This document shows, in pieces, positions 5,401 to 11,424 of a DNA stretch of 15,481 nucleotides. Every line of letters begins with the position of its first letter. Position 1 is the first letter of the stretch. The notes below the pieces were generated by a model. That model was given only the letters and a program-made list of their open reading frames with translations, was not told the origin of the DNA and did no database searches. Made by a program: the position numbers and the translations under genes. The stretch spans positions 1-15,481 of the forward strand of contig CALALV010000010.1 of the NCBI GenBank assembly GCA_937925605.1, given 5' to 3'. Origin of the DNA: an uncultured Woeseia sp. Its GTDB lineage: Bacteria; Pseudomonadota; Gammaproteobacteria; Steroidobacterales; Woeseiaceae.

Positions 5401-7164
5401 ATGCTCGACCATCGGGGCTTGATACTCATCGCGCTGGCCGTCCCGGCGCTGACCGGCGCGACCGCGCCCGGCGACAACATCGTCGTGACCGCCACGCGCA
5501 GCGAGCGCGCGCTGGAAGACGTGATCGTGCCGGTCACGGTGATCCGTCGCGAGCAGATCGAACTCGCGGGCGCGACCGATATCGCCGAATTGCTGCGCTT
5601 CGAGGCGGGACTGGACATAGGCCGCAACGGCGGGCCCGGCCAGGCTACGTCGGTATTCCTGCGCGGCACGGAGAGCAACCACACGCTGGTCCTGGTCGAC
5701 GGCGTGCGCATCAATCCCGGTACGATCGGCGGCGCCGCGCTGCAGAATATCGCGCCGGAACTGATCGAGCGCATCGAGATCGTCAAGGGCGCGCGCTCCG
5801 CGCTGTACGGCACGGACGCGATCGGCGGCGTCATCAACATCATCACCCGCCGGGCCGGCGGCGGTTACGCGGAGGTCGGCGGCGGCGGCGGCAGCTTCGC
5901 CACGCGCTCCGCCTTCCTGAGCCTCGGGAGCGCCGGCGACGACGCCGAGTTCGGCGTCACGCTGAACGCGCAGGACAGCGACGGCTACGCAATTCGCGCC
6001 GACAGCCCGCTCGAGCGCGGTTACGACAACCTGAGCGCCAACCTGTACGGCAGCCGGCAGCTCGGTCGGGCGAACGTCGCCGTGCGGCACTGGCGCGCGG
6101 CCGGTACGAGCGAGTACCTGGATTTCTTCCTCGCGCCGCGCGTGCAGGACTACCGCAACGAGAGCACGGCCGTCGAGTTCGACCACCCGCTGGGCGAGCG
6201 TGGCGAATCGCGGCTGATCGTGAGCCGCATGGTCGACGACATCCGGCAGCGCGACAGCGACGACTTCGTCGAATCCGCGCGGCTTGCGCTCGACTGGCAG
6301 TATTCGCTGGCGCTGCGTCACCACGACCTCGCGCTCGGCGTCTACGCCACCCGCGAGGACGCTGAGGCACTGTCGTTCGGCTCAGGCTTCGCCGAGGAGA
6401 CGACGACGCGCGCGCTGTTCCTGCGCGACGTCGTCGATCTCGGGCACCAGCGGGCGTTCCTGGCCGTACGCTATACCGACCACGACACCTTCGGCGACGA
6501 GTTCACGTGGAACGCGGAATACGCGCTGGACGTGGGCGAGCGGCTCACGCTCGGGGTCGGGGCGGCGCACGCCTTCCGCGCGCCCGACGCGACCGATCGC
6601 TACGGCTTCGGCGGCAACGTCGACCTGCGCCCGGAGAGCGCGGACGAAGTGCAGCTGTCGGCGGAACTCGAGCTCGGCCCGCGCCAGTCGGCCAGGCTGG
6701 AGTTCTACCGCAACGACATCGACGACCTGATCGAGTTCGACCTTGCGACTTTCACGCTGGAAAACCTGGCTGCCGCCCGCATCCGCGGCGCGCAGCTCGG
6801 CTGGCACTACGACGGCGAACGCTACGGGCTGCGGGCCGACGCGCTCGTCCAGCGGGCGGAAAACGCGGCCGACGGCACCCCTCTGTTGCGCCGCGCGGAA
6901 CGCAGCCTGACGCTGAACGCGAGCCGCCGCTTCGGCGAACATGCGCTCGGGCTCTCGCTGCTGGCGAGCGGCGAGCGCGCGGACCTCGCCGCGGACCTGC
7001 CGGGCTACGTGCTGATCAACCTGACGGGACAGTTTAGACTGGGCCGCAACTGGCAGCTCAACGCGCGTGTCGAGAACCTGCTGGACACGCGTTACCAGAC
7101 CGCGGCGCCGTACCGGATGGCCGGCCGCAGCGCCTTCTTCGAATTCAAGTATCGCTGGCACTGA
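5401..7164 (+). CDS. btuB: TonB-dependent vitamin B12 receptor BtuB
   Basis: This 587-residue outer-membrane beta-barrel imports cobalamin with energy from TonB-ExbBD. A short signal peptide (residues 1-22) is followed by a TonB box DNIVVTA (25-31). The plug domain shows typical segments: VFLRGTESNHTLVLVDGVRI and IERIEIVKGARSALYGTDAIGGVINIITR. The rest is the barrel, with a TonB-receptor-like end (RVENLLDTRYQT... AFFEFKYRW). The last residue is His after Trp, where the barrel assembly signal usually ends in Phe or Trp; this is mildly unusual. Length is close to that of E. coli BtuB. ATG 5401 was chosen for its GGGGAG at 5391-5396; ATG 5386 is in frame but lies upstream of that site. The cobalamin riboswitch in the leader confirms the substrate. 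The adenosyltransferase gene starts three bases after the stop. Confidence 0.92.
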   Translation: MLDHRGLILIALAVPALTGATAPGDNIVVTATRSERALEDVIVPVTVIRREQIELAGATDIAELLRFEAGLDIGRNGGPGQATSVFLRGTESNHTLVLVDGVRINPGTIGGAALQNIAPELIERIEIVKGARSALYGTDAIGGVINIITRRAGGGYAEVGGGGGSFATRSAFLSLGSAGDDAEFGVTLNAQDSDGYAIRADSPLERGYDNLSANLYGSRQLGRANVAVRHWRAAGTSEYLDFFLAPRVQDYRNESTAVEFDHPLGERGESRLIVSRMVDDIRQRDSDDFVESARLALDWQYSLALRHHDLALGVYATREDAEALSFGSGFAEETTTRALFLRDVVDLGHQRAFLAVRYTDHDTFGDEFTWNAEYALDVGERLTLGVGAAHAFRAPDATDRYGFGGNVDLRPESADEVQLSAELELGPRQSARLEFYRNDIDDLIEFDLATFTLENLAAARIRGAQLGWHYDGERYGLRADALVQRAENAADGTPLLRRAERSLTLNASRRFGEHALGLSLLASGERADLAADLPGYVLINLTGQFRLGRNWQLNARVENLLDTRYQTAAPYRMAGRSAFFEFKYRWH

Positions 7165-7167
7165 CTT

Positions 7168-7728
7168 ATGGGACACCGCCTCAGCAAGATCTACACGCGC
7201 ACAGGGGACGACGGCAGCACCGGTCTCGGGGACGGCAGCCGGGTGCCGAAAGACAGCGCGCGCGTCGAGGCCTACGGCACGGTCGACGAGGCGAACAGCG
7301 CGATCGGCGTGGTGCTCGCCGCGGACAGCGTGCCGGAGCCGATTCGCGCCTGCCTCGAAGAGATCCAGCACGACCTGTTCGATCTCGGTGGCGAGCTGTG
7401 CATCCCGGGCCACGCCGCGATCCAGGCCTCGTTCATCGAGCGGCTCGAGCGCCGGCTGGACGAACTGAACGCGGACCTGCCGCGGCTCAAGGACTTCATC
7501 CTGCCCGGCGGCGGGCAGGCCGCGGCGGCCTGCCACCTGGCGCGCACGGTCGTGCGCCGCGCGGAGCGGCGGGTCGTCACGCTGGGCGAAATGGAAACGG
7601 TGCGCGTCGAGTGCATCCACTACCTCAATCGCCTGTCGGACCTGCTGTTCGTCATCGCCCGGCGGCTGGCGCGCGAAGAGAGCGGACGCGAAGTGATCTG
7701 GGACCGGGGACGCGTTCAGTCGGACTGA
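7168..7728 (+). CDS. pduO: PduO-type cob(I)alamin adenosyltransferase
   Basis: The 186-residue enzyme transfers the adenosyl group of ATP to cob(I)alamin or cobyrinic acid a,c-diamide, giving the coenzyme form. The PduO-type ATP site is clear at the N terminus: YTRTGDDGSTGLGDGSRVPK (9-28), then VEAYGTVDEANSAIG (33-47). The C-terminal helices carry FILPGG, CHLARTVVRRAERR (122-135) and YLNRLSDLLF (152-161), with the conserved Asn, Arg and Asp. It is unrelated to the CobA/BtuR fold. The start lies three bases after the btuB stop with no Shine-Dalgarno of its own, so translation is probably coupled to btuB and falls under the same riboswitch. Its last 13 bases overlap the convergent btuF gene. 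Confidence 0.92.
   Translation: MGHRLSKIYTRTGDDGSTGLGDGSRVPKDSARVEAYGTVDEANSAIGVVLAADSVPEPIRACLEEIQHDLFDLGGELCIPGHAAIQASFIERLERRLDELNADLPRLKDFILPGGGQAAAACHLARTVVRRAERRVVTLGEMETVRVECIHYLNRLSDLLFVIARRLAREESGREVIWDRGRVQSD
7716..7728. other. Palindrome formed by overlapping convergent stop codons of pduO and btuF
   Basis: TCAGTC-G-GACTGA is a perfect inverted repeat whose outer bases are the stop codons of both genes (TGA at 7726-7728 on plus, TGA on minus at 7716-7718). Both proteins therefore end in Ser-Asp. No terminator is possible between the two genes. Confidence 0.6.
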
Positions 7729-8585
7729 GCAAGCGCCTGCGCACGACGCGCGCGCGCCGCGTCCAGCCGCGCGCAGATCTGGTGCCCGGCCTCCGGAAGG
7801 CGCGGCGAGGCCCGGCCGGCCAGGTCCGCGTCGACGACGAAGCGATTGCCGTAGCGATTCGCGGCCAGCGCGGGCCAGCGCAACCAGGCGCGGAAGGTCG
7901 CGTCCGGGTCCCGGCCGGCGGCCAGCAGGACCTCCGGATCGCGGGCCAGCACGGCCTCCTCGCCGACGCTCGGCGCCAGCACGGCGAGCTCGGCGAACAC
8001 GTTCTGGCCGCCGCAGATTTCGATCAGTTCACTCAGGTAGTGCTCGCCGTTCACGGTGTACAGCGGGCGCGCGGACACCTGGTAGAAGACCCGCAGCGGC
8101 TCGGCCCCGACGGCGCGTGCACGCAGTTCGTCGAGTGCCCCCTCGTAGCGCAGCGCCGCCGTCTCTGCCGTGCCGGATGCCCCGGTCAGGTCGCCGATCC
8201 GGCGCAGCGCCGCCGCGACGTCCGCGAGGCCGCGGGTGACCAGCACCTCGACGCGAAACCCGCGCGCCCGCAGTTCGTCGACGACGTGCGCCGGCGTGCC
8301 GCTCTGCCAGGCGAGCAGCAGGTCGGGCGCGAGCACGGCGAGCTGCTCCTGGTCCACGGCGAAGGCGTCGCCGACGACAGGCAGCAGGGTGACGGCGTCG
8401 GGATAGTTGCTGTAGGCGCTGACCCCGACGAGACGCGGGCCGGCCCCGGCCGCGTAGACCAGCTCGGCGAGGTGCGGCGCGAGCGTCACGATGCGCTGCG
8501 GCGACGCGGCGGCGGCAGGCGAGTCGCCGGGCGCCTCGCCGCAGGCCGCAAGAAGCGCGGCGACGAGCAGGATGCCGGCGCGCAA
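7716..8585 (-). CDS. btuF: Periplasmic cobalamin-binding lipoprotein BtuF
   Basis: This 289-residue substrate-binding protein captures B12 released by BtuB and hands it to a BtuCD-type importer. A lipoprotein signal peptide ends in LLAAC (Cys15), so it is anchored to a membrane in the periplasm. The family pattern is clear: RIVTLAPHLAELVYAAGAGPRLVGVSAYSNYP at the N-terminal lobe, the long linking helix region, and VFYQVSARPLYTVNGEHYLSELIEICGGQNVFAEL in the C-terminal lobe. I chose TTG 8585: a GAGG lies six bases upstream, overlapping the ampE stop, and it gives a compact signal peptide. The frame is open to GTG 8642, which would add 19 residues inside ampE. It follows ampE in the same transcription unit rather than btuB. 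Confidence 0.88.
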   Translation of the reverse strand: MRAGILLVAALLAACGEAPGDSPAAAASPQRIVTLAPHLAELVYAAGAGPRLVGVSAYSNYPDAVTLLPVVGDAFAVDQEQLAVLAPDLLLAWQSGTPAHVVDELRARGFRVEVLVTRGLADVAAALRRIGDLTGASGTAETAALRYEGALDELRARAVGAEPLRVFYQVSARPLYTVNGEHYLSELIEICGGQNVFAELAVLAPSVGEEAVLARDPEVLLAAGRDPDATFRAWLRWPALAANRYGNRFVVDADLAGRASPRLPEAGHQICARLDAARARRAQALAQSD

Positions 8586-8591
8586 CGCGCG

Positions 8592-8595
8592 CCTC
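8592..8595 (-). promoter_or_regulatory. Ribosome binding site supporting the btuF TTG start at 8585
   Basis: GAGG on the minus strand lies six bases before TTG 8585 and overlaps the TGA stop of ampE, so btuF translation is likely coupled to ampE. Confidence 0.5.
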
Positions 8596-9502
8596 AGACG
8601 GACCAGCCGTACAGCGTCATGCCCGCGATGATGACGGCCCACAGGAACAGGACGCGCAGCACGAGACGGCTGGCCGCGCCGGCGCCGCGGATCGCCCGCG
8701 AGGCCTGGTTTTCGTCCTCGAGCGGTGCCAGCGCCAGCGCGGCGACCCCGACCCGCGCCAGCAGCCGCTCGCTCTGCTCGCCGGTCGTCGCCTGCGTGAC
8801 GCCGCCGTGCCGCCAGGCAGCCAGCGCGCCGTCGAAGCTGCCGGCCAGCGCATAGCCGAGGGCGGCGAGTCGCGCCGGGATCCAGGCAACCCAGCTGTGC
8901 AGGCGGCTCGCCGCGCCGGCGATCTCGTGCGCGGCGCCGTCGTCGGCGGCCTCGCGGCTGGCCTTGAACACGGTGCGCCGCCGCACGAGGTCGGTCACCC
9001 GGTAAGCCCAGGCTCCCAGCGGCCCGAACACCACGAACCAGAAGACGACGGCGAACAGGCGGTTGTTCGCCTGCACGAACACCGCCTGCTCGACTTCCTC
9101 GATGCGCTGCCAGGGATCGTCCGGGACGTCGCGCTCGAGCAAGGCCTTGGCGGTCTGCGCCACCCGCTCCCCGTCGTCCGCTTCGATCGCGCTGCAGTAC
9201 TCGTCCACTTCCTCGCCGATGTCCTTCGGACCGAGCGAGAAAAACAGCACGACAATCGCCAGCAGCAGGTAGGGGAAGCCGAACAGCGTGTCGCCGAGCG
9301 CGAGCACGACCAGGAAGACCGGCAGCGCCAGCACGATCGTCAGCAGCAGCACCGGGATCAGCGCCGGCCAGTGCGCGACCCGCTCGGCGAGCGTGCAGCC
9401 GCGGTCGATGATGCGGTCGAGCCAGCGCAGCTCACGCAGGTGAAAAAGCTGCGTGGCCAGCCGCTCGATGGCGAGGCCGACGAGTAGGGCAATCAGTTTC
9501 AT
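8594..9502 (-). CDS. ampE: Inner-membrane protein AmpE
   Basis: The 302-residue membrane protein matches AmpE, the partner of AmpD, whose role as sensor or modulator of beta-lactamase induction is poorly defined. It starts MKLIALLVGLAIERL, typical of the family. Hydrophobic segments lie at about residues 48-70, 73-90, 148-168 and near the C terminus (280-298). The region VFVQANNRLFAVVFWFVVFGPLGAWAYR (141-168) is the most characteristic. The start ATG (9500-9502) overlaps the ampD stop as ATGA, a sign of translational coupling; the frame extends upstream to 9532 but lies inside ampD. No ampC or ampR gene is in the window, so peptidoglycan recycling is the safer context. Confidence 0.88.
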   Translation of the reverse strand: MKLIALLVGLAIERLATQLFHLRELRWLDRIIDRGCTLAERVAHWPALIPVLLLTIVLALPVFLVVLALGDTLFGFPYLLLAIVVLFFSLGPKDIGEEVDEYCSAIEADDGERVAQTAKALLERDVPDDPWQRIEEVEQAVFVQANNRLFAVVFWFVVFGPLGAWAYRVTDLVRRRTVFKASREAADDGAAHEIAGAASRLHSWVAWIPARLAALGYALAGSFDGALAAWRHGGVTQATTGEQSERLLARVGVAALALAPLEDENQASRAIRGAGAASRLVLRVLFLWAVIIAGMTLYGWSV

Positions 9503-10086
9503 GGCGGGTCGCTCGGCTTGTCCGCGGGGCACAGGGAATCATACAGACGCAGCCAGTCGAACGCAGGGCCGGGGTCCTGCTTGCGCCCCGGGGCGACGTC
9601 GCAGTGCCCGGCGATCAGGCGCGGGCCGAGGCCGGGATAGGCGCGAAACAGCGCGCGGATGACGGCCGGCAGCACGGCATACTGCGCATCGCTGTAGGGG
9701 GTCTCGTCCTCGCCCTCGAGCTCGACGCCGATCGAGTAGTCGTTGCAGCAGTCCCGTCCGCGAAACGCGGACCGGCCGGCGTGCCAGGCGCGGCGCGCGA
9801 ACGGCACGAACTGCACGAGGCTGCCGTCGCGCCGCAGCAGCAGGTGCGCCGACACGCGCAGTTCGTGGATTTCGCGGAAGTACGGGTGCTCGTCCGGGTC
9901 CAGGCTGTTCGTGAACAGCCGCTCGATGTGCGGGCCGCCGAACCGTCCAGGCGGCAGGCTGATGCCGTGCAACACGAGCAGCTCCGGCTCGCAACCCGCC
10001 GGGCGCTCGTCCTGGTTCGGCGACGGGCACTGGCGCGCGGGGCGTATCAGGCCCTCGCCGGGACTGATCGAGTAGCTGTGTGGCAT
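9499..10086 (-). CDS. ampD: 1,6-anhydro-N-acetylmuramyl-L-alanine amidase AmpD
   Basis: The 195-residue cytoplasmic zinc amidase splits the stem peptide from 1,6-anhydroMurNAc during peptidoglycan recycling, and so lowers the signal that induces AmpC beta-lactamase. Zinc ligands are visible: His40 (LLVLHGISLPPG), His161 and Asp171 in AGHCDVAPGRKQDPG. Catalytic Glu122 (GVELEG) and Lys169 match the family. GRFGG and FTN with a spaced insertion before VSAHLLLRRDG are typical of AmpD and not of the longer AmiD. ATG 10086 was chosen because MPHSYSISPGEGLI aligns with the family start; a frame extension to 10146 covers the divergent promoter region. ampE overlaps it by four bases and btuF follows. 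Confidence 0.93.
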   Translation of the reverse strand: MPHSYSISPGEGLIRPARQCPSPNQDERPAGCEPELLVLHGISLPPGRFGGPHIERLFTNSLDPDEHPYFREIHELRVSAHLLLRRDGSLVQFVPFARRAWHAGRSAFRGRDCCNDYSIGVELEGEDETPYSDAQYAVLPAVIRALFRAYPGLGPRLIAGHCDVAPGRKQDPGPAFDWLRLYDSLCPADKPSDPP

Positions 10087-10105
10087 CGGGCATCCGTTGC
10101 TCGGC

Positions 10106-10117
10106 CGGGTCGACCCG
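10106..10117. promoter_or_regulatory. 12-base palindrome at the expected ampD transcription start
   Basis: CGGGTCGACCCG is a perfect palindrome. It begins immediately after the likely -10 of the ampD promoter (10118-10123) and covers the expected start point. An operator is possible; no regulator is nearby. Confidence 0.35.
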
Positions 10118-10146
10118 ATGATAACGGCCGCGCCGCCTTTTGACAT
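10118..10146 (-). promoter_or_regulatory. Probable sigma-70 promoter of ampD-ampE-btuF
   Basis: On the minus strand ATGTCA (10141-10146), a 17-base spacer, then TATCAT (10118-10123) gives four and five matches of six. The start would be near 10111, about 25 bases before the ampD ATG. Its -35 overlaps the -35 of the opposite rsmE promoter. Confidence 0.5.
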
Positions 10147-10169
10147 CGAGCCGGCGGCAGCGGCCTAAT
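10140..10169 (+). promoter_or_regulatory. Probable sigma-70 promoter of rsmE
   Basis: A perfect TTGACA (10140-10145) is followed after 18 bases by CCTAAT (10164-10169). The start would be near 10177, which rules out the upstream ATG at 10168 and fits an rsmE start at 10198. Confidence 0.5.
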
Positions 10170-10197
10170 GCGGCGGTCTGCCCGAGCCGGTACCCGC

Positions 10198-10947
10198 ATG
10201 TCCGCACCGCGCCTGTACGTCGATCTCGCGCTCGCCGCCGGCACCCGCGTCACGCTGCCCGCGGAGTCCGCACGGCACGCGGTGCGCGTGCTGCGCTGCC
10301 GGCGCGGCGATCCGCTGGTACTGTTCGACGGCCGCGGCGGCGAGTACCCGGGCACGGTCGACAGCGTGAGTCGCCAGGACTGCGTCGTCGTGCTCGGCGA
10401 GCACTGCGACCGCGACGTGGAATCGCCGCTCGACCTGCAGCTGGTCCAGGGCCTGTCGCGCGGCGACCGCATGGACACCGTCGTGCAGAAGGCAACCGAA
10501 CTCGGGGTACGCCGCATCACGCCGCTGGCCGGCGAGCACTCGGTCGTGCGGCTCGCGGGCGAGCGCGCTGAGAAGCGCCTGCGCCACTGGCAGCGCGTCT
10601 CGCTGTCGGCCTGCGAACAGTGCGGTCGCAATCGCCCGCCGCGGGTCGACGCGCCGCTGTCGCTCGGCGCCCTGCTGGAACTCCCGGTGCCGGAGGGCAC
10701 GCGGCGGCTGTTGCTCGATCCCTCCGCCGAGCTGCCGCTCGCGGCTGCCGCTGGCACGGCCGCCGGGGCGCTGCAGCTGCTGGTCGGTCCCGAGGGCGGC
10801 TTCAGCGACGAGGAACGGGAACGGGTGCTGGCCGCGGGCTTCGTCTCCGCCTCGCTCGGCCCGCGCGTGCTGCGCACCGAAACGGCCGCGATCGCGGCCG
10901 TAACGCTGGTGCAGGCGCGCCTGGGCGACCTTGCGCCGCGCGGCTGA
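10198..10947 (+). CDS. rsmE: 16S rRNA (uracil(1498)-N3)-methyltransferase RsmE
   Basis: The 249-residue SPOUT-class enzyme methylates N3 of U1498 in 16S rRNA, using S-adenosylmethionine, late in 30S assembly. An N-terminal PUA-like domain (MSAPRLYVDLAL..., FDGRGGEY) precedes the methyltransferase domain. Family motifs are QKATELGVRRITPL (97-110), ACEQCGRNRPP (138-148), LLVGPEGGF (194-202) and LGPRVLRTETAAI (220-232); the last two form the trefoil-knot cofactor site. ATG 10198 was chosen because RsmE proteins begin close to this RLYVDL segment; ATG 10168 overlaps the likely -10 box. The gene is divergent from ampD and convergent with the chpC-like gene, three bases away. Confidence 0.95.
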   Translation: MSAPRLYVDLALAAGTRVTLPAESARHAVRVLRCRRGDPLVLFDGRGGEYPGTVDSVSRQDCVVVLGEHCDRDVESPLDLQLVQGLSRGDRMDTVVQKATELGVRRITPLAGEHSVVRLAGERAEKRLRHWQRVSLSACEQCGRNRPPRVDAPLSLGALLELPVPEGTRRLLLDPSAELPLAAAAGTAAGALQLLVGPEGGFSDEERERVLAAGFVSASLGPRVLRTETAAIAAVTLVQARLGDLAPRG

Positions 10948-10957
10948 GCGTCAGCCG
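10941..10957. terminator. Dyad spanning the convergent stop codons of rsmE and the chpC-like gene
   Basis: CGGCTGA (10941-10947), GCG, TCAGCCG (10951-10957) is a perfect 7-bp inverted repeat with a 3-base loop. Each arm contains one of the two stop codons. It lacks T runs; a bidirectional hairpin is possible. Confidence 0.4.
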
Positions 10958-11424
10958 TCGACGGCCTCGTTGCCGACCATGCCCTCGAGCCGCTCGAGGT
11001 GGGGAATCAACGGGTACTCGTTGATCATGCGCACGCGGCACAGTACCGGCGCGTCCTCTGCCCAGCCGTCGTCGCGGTCGGCGGGCTTCAGCACGTCGCG
11101 GTTGACCCGGACGAGCTGCGGGAAACCCTGCGTCAGCATGCCGAAAAAACCGGCGCGGACGAGGCCGGTCGTCGAGTAGAAGACCACGATGCGGGTGCGG
11201 CCGCTGACCGCCGGGACGTCGCGGCCGAGCGTGCCCTCGAAAGACACGACCGGCAGCGCGCGGCCGTTCCAGTTGACGCTGCCGATCAGCCAGGGCTCGC
11301 TGCCCGGCAGCTGGTCGGGCTGCATGTAGCGGACGACCTCGGCAACGCAGGCGCGCGGGACGATCAGGCGCTCGCCGTCCAGCGGCACGAGCAGGCTGTA
11401 GAGTTCCTGCACCGTCTCGCTCAT
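10951..11424 (-). CDS. chpC: CheW-like adaptor protein, ChpC type
   Basis: The 157-residue protein is a single CheW-like domain: YSLLVPLDGERLIVPRACVAEVVRYM, then PWLIGSVNWNGRALPVVSFE (the conserved G-x-x-x-W-x-G-x-x-x-P-V region) and RTRIVVFYSTTG. CheW proteins couple chemoreceptors to a CheA-type kinase. In Pseudomonas the Pil-Chp system has two such proteins, PilI and ChpC, and ChpC is encoded after ChpA; here the gene follows the chpA-like kinase directly, with the start overlapping the kinase stop as ATGA (11421-11424). That position favours ChpC over PilI. The likely role is tuning type IV pilus control (twitching, surface sensing). A ChpB methylesterase gene, which lies between the two in Pseudomonas, is absent. 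Confidence 0.8.
   Translation of the reverse strand: MSETVQELYSLLVPLDGERLIVPRACVAEVVRYMQPDQLPGSEPWLIGSVNWNGRALPVVSFEGTLGRDVPAVSGRTRIVVFYSTTGLVRAGFFGMLTQGFPQLVRVNRDVLKPADRDDGWAEDAPVLCRVRMINEYPLIPHLERLEGMVGNEAVDG

Noticed and set aside
6382..7620. Long minus-strand open frame (412 residues) opposite btuB and the adenosyltransferase
   Set aside because: Shadow of two clear genes; composition is typical of antisense frames in GC-rich DNA.
7398..8855. Plus-strand open frame of 485 residues across pduO, btuF and ampE
   Set aside because: It is antisense to btuF and ampE and has low-complexity Arg/Gln/Gly-rich sequence without motifs.
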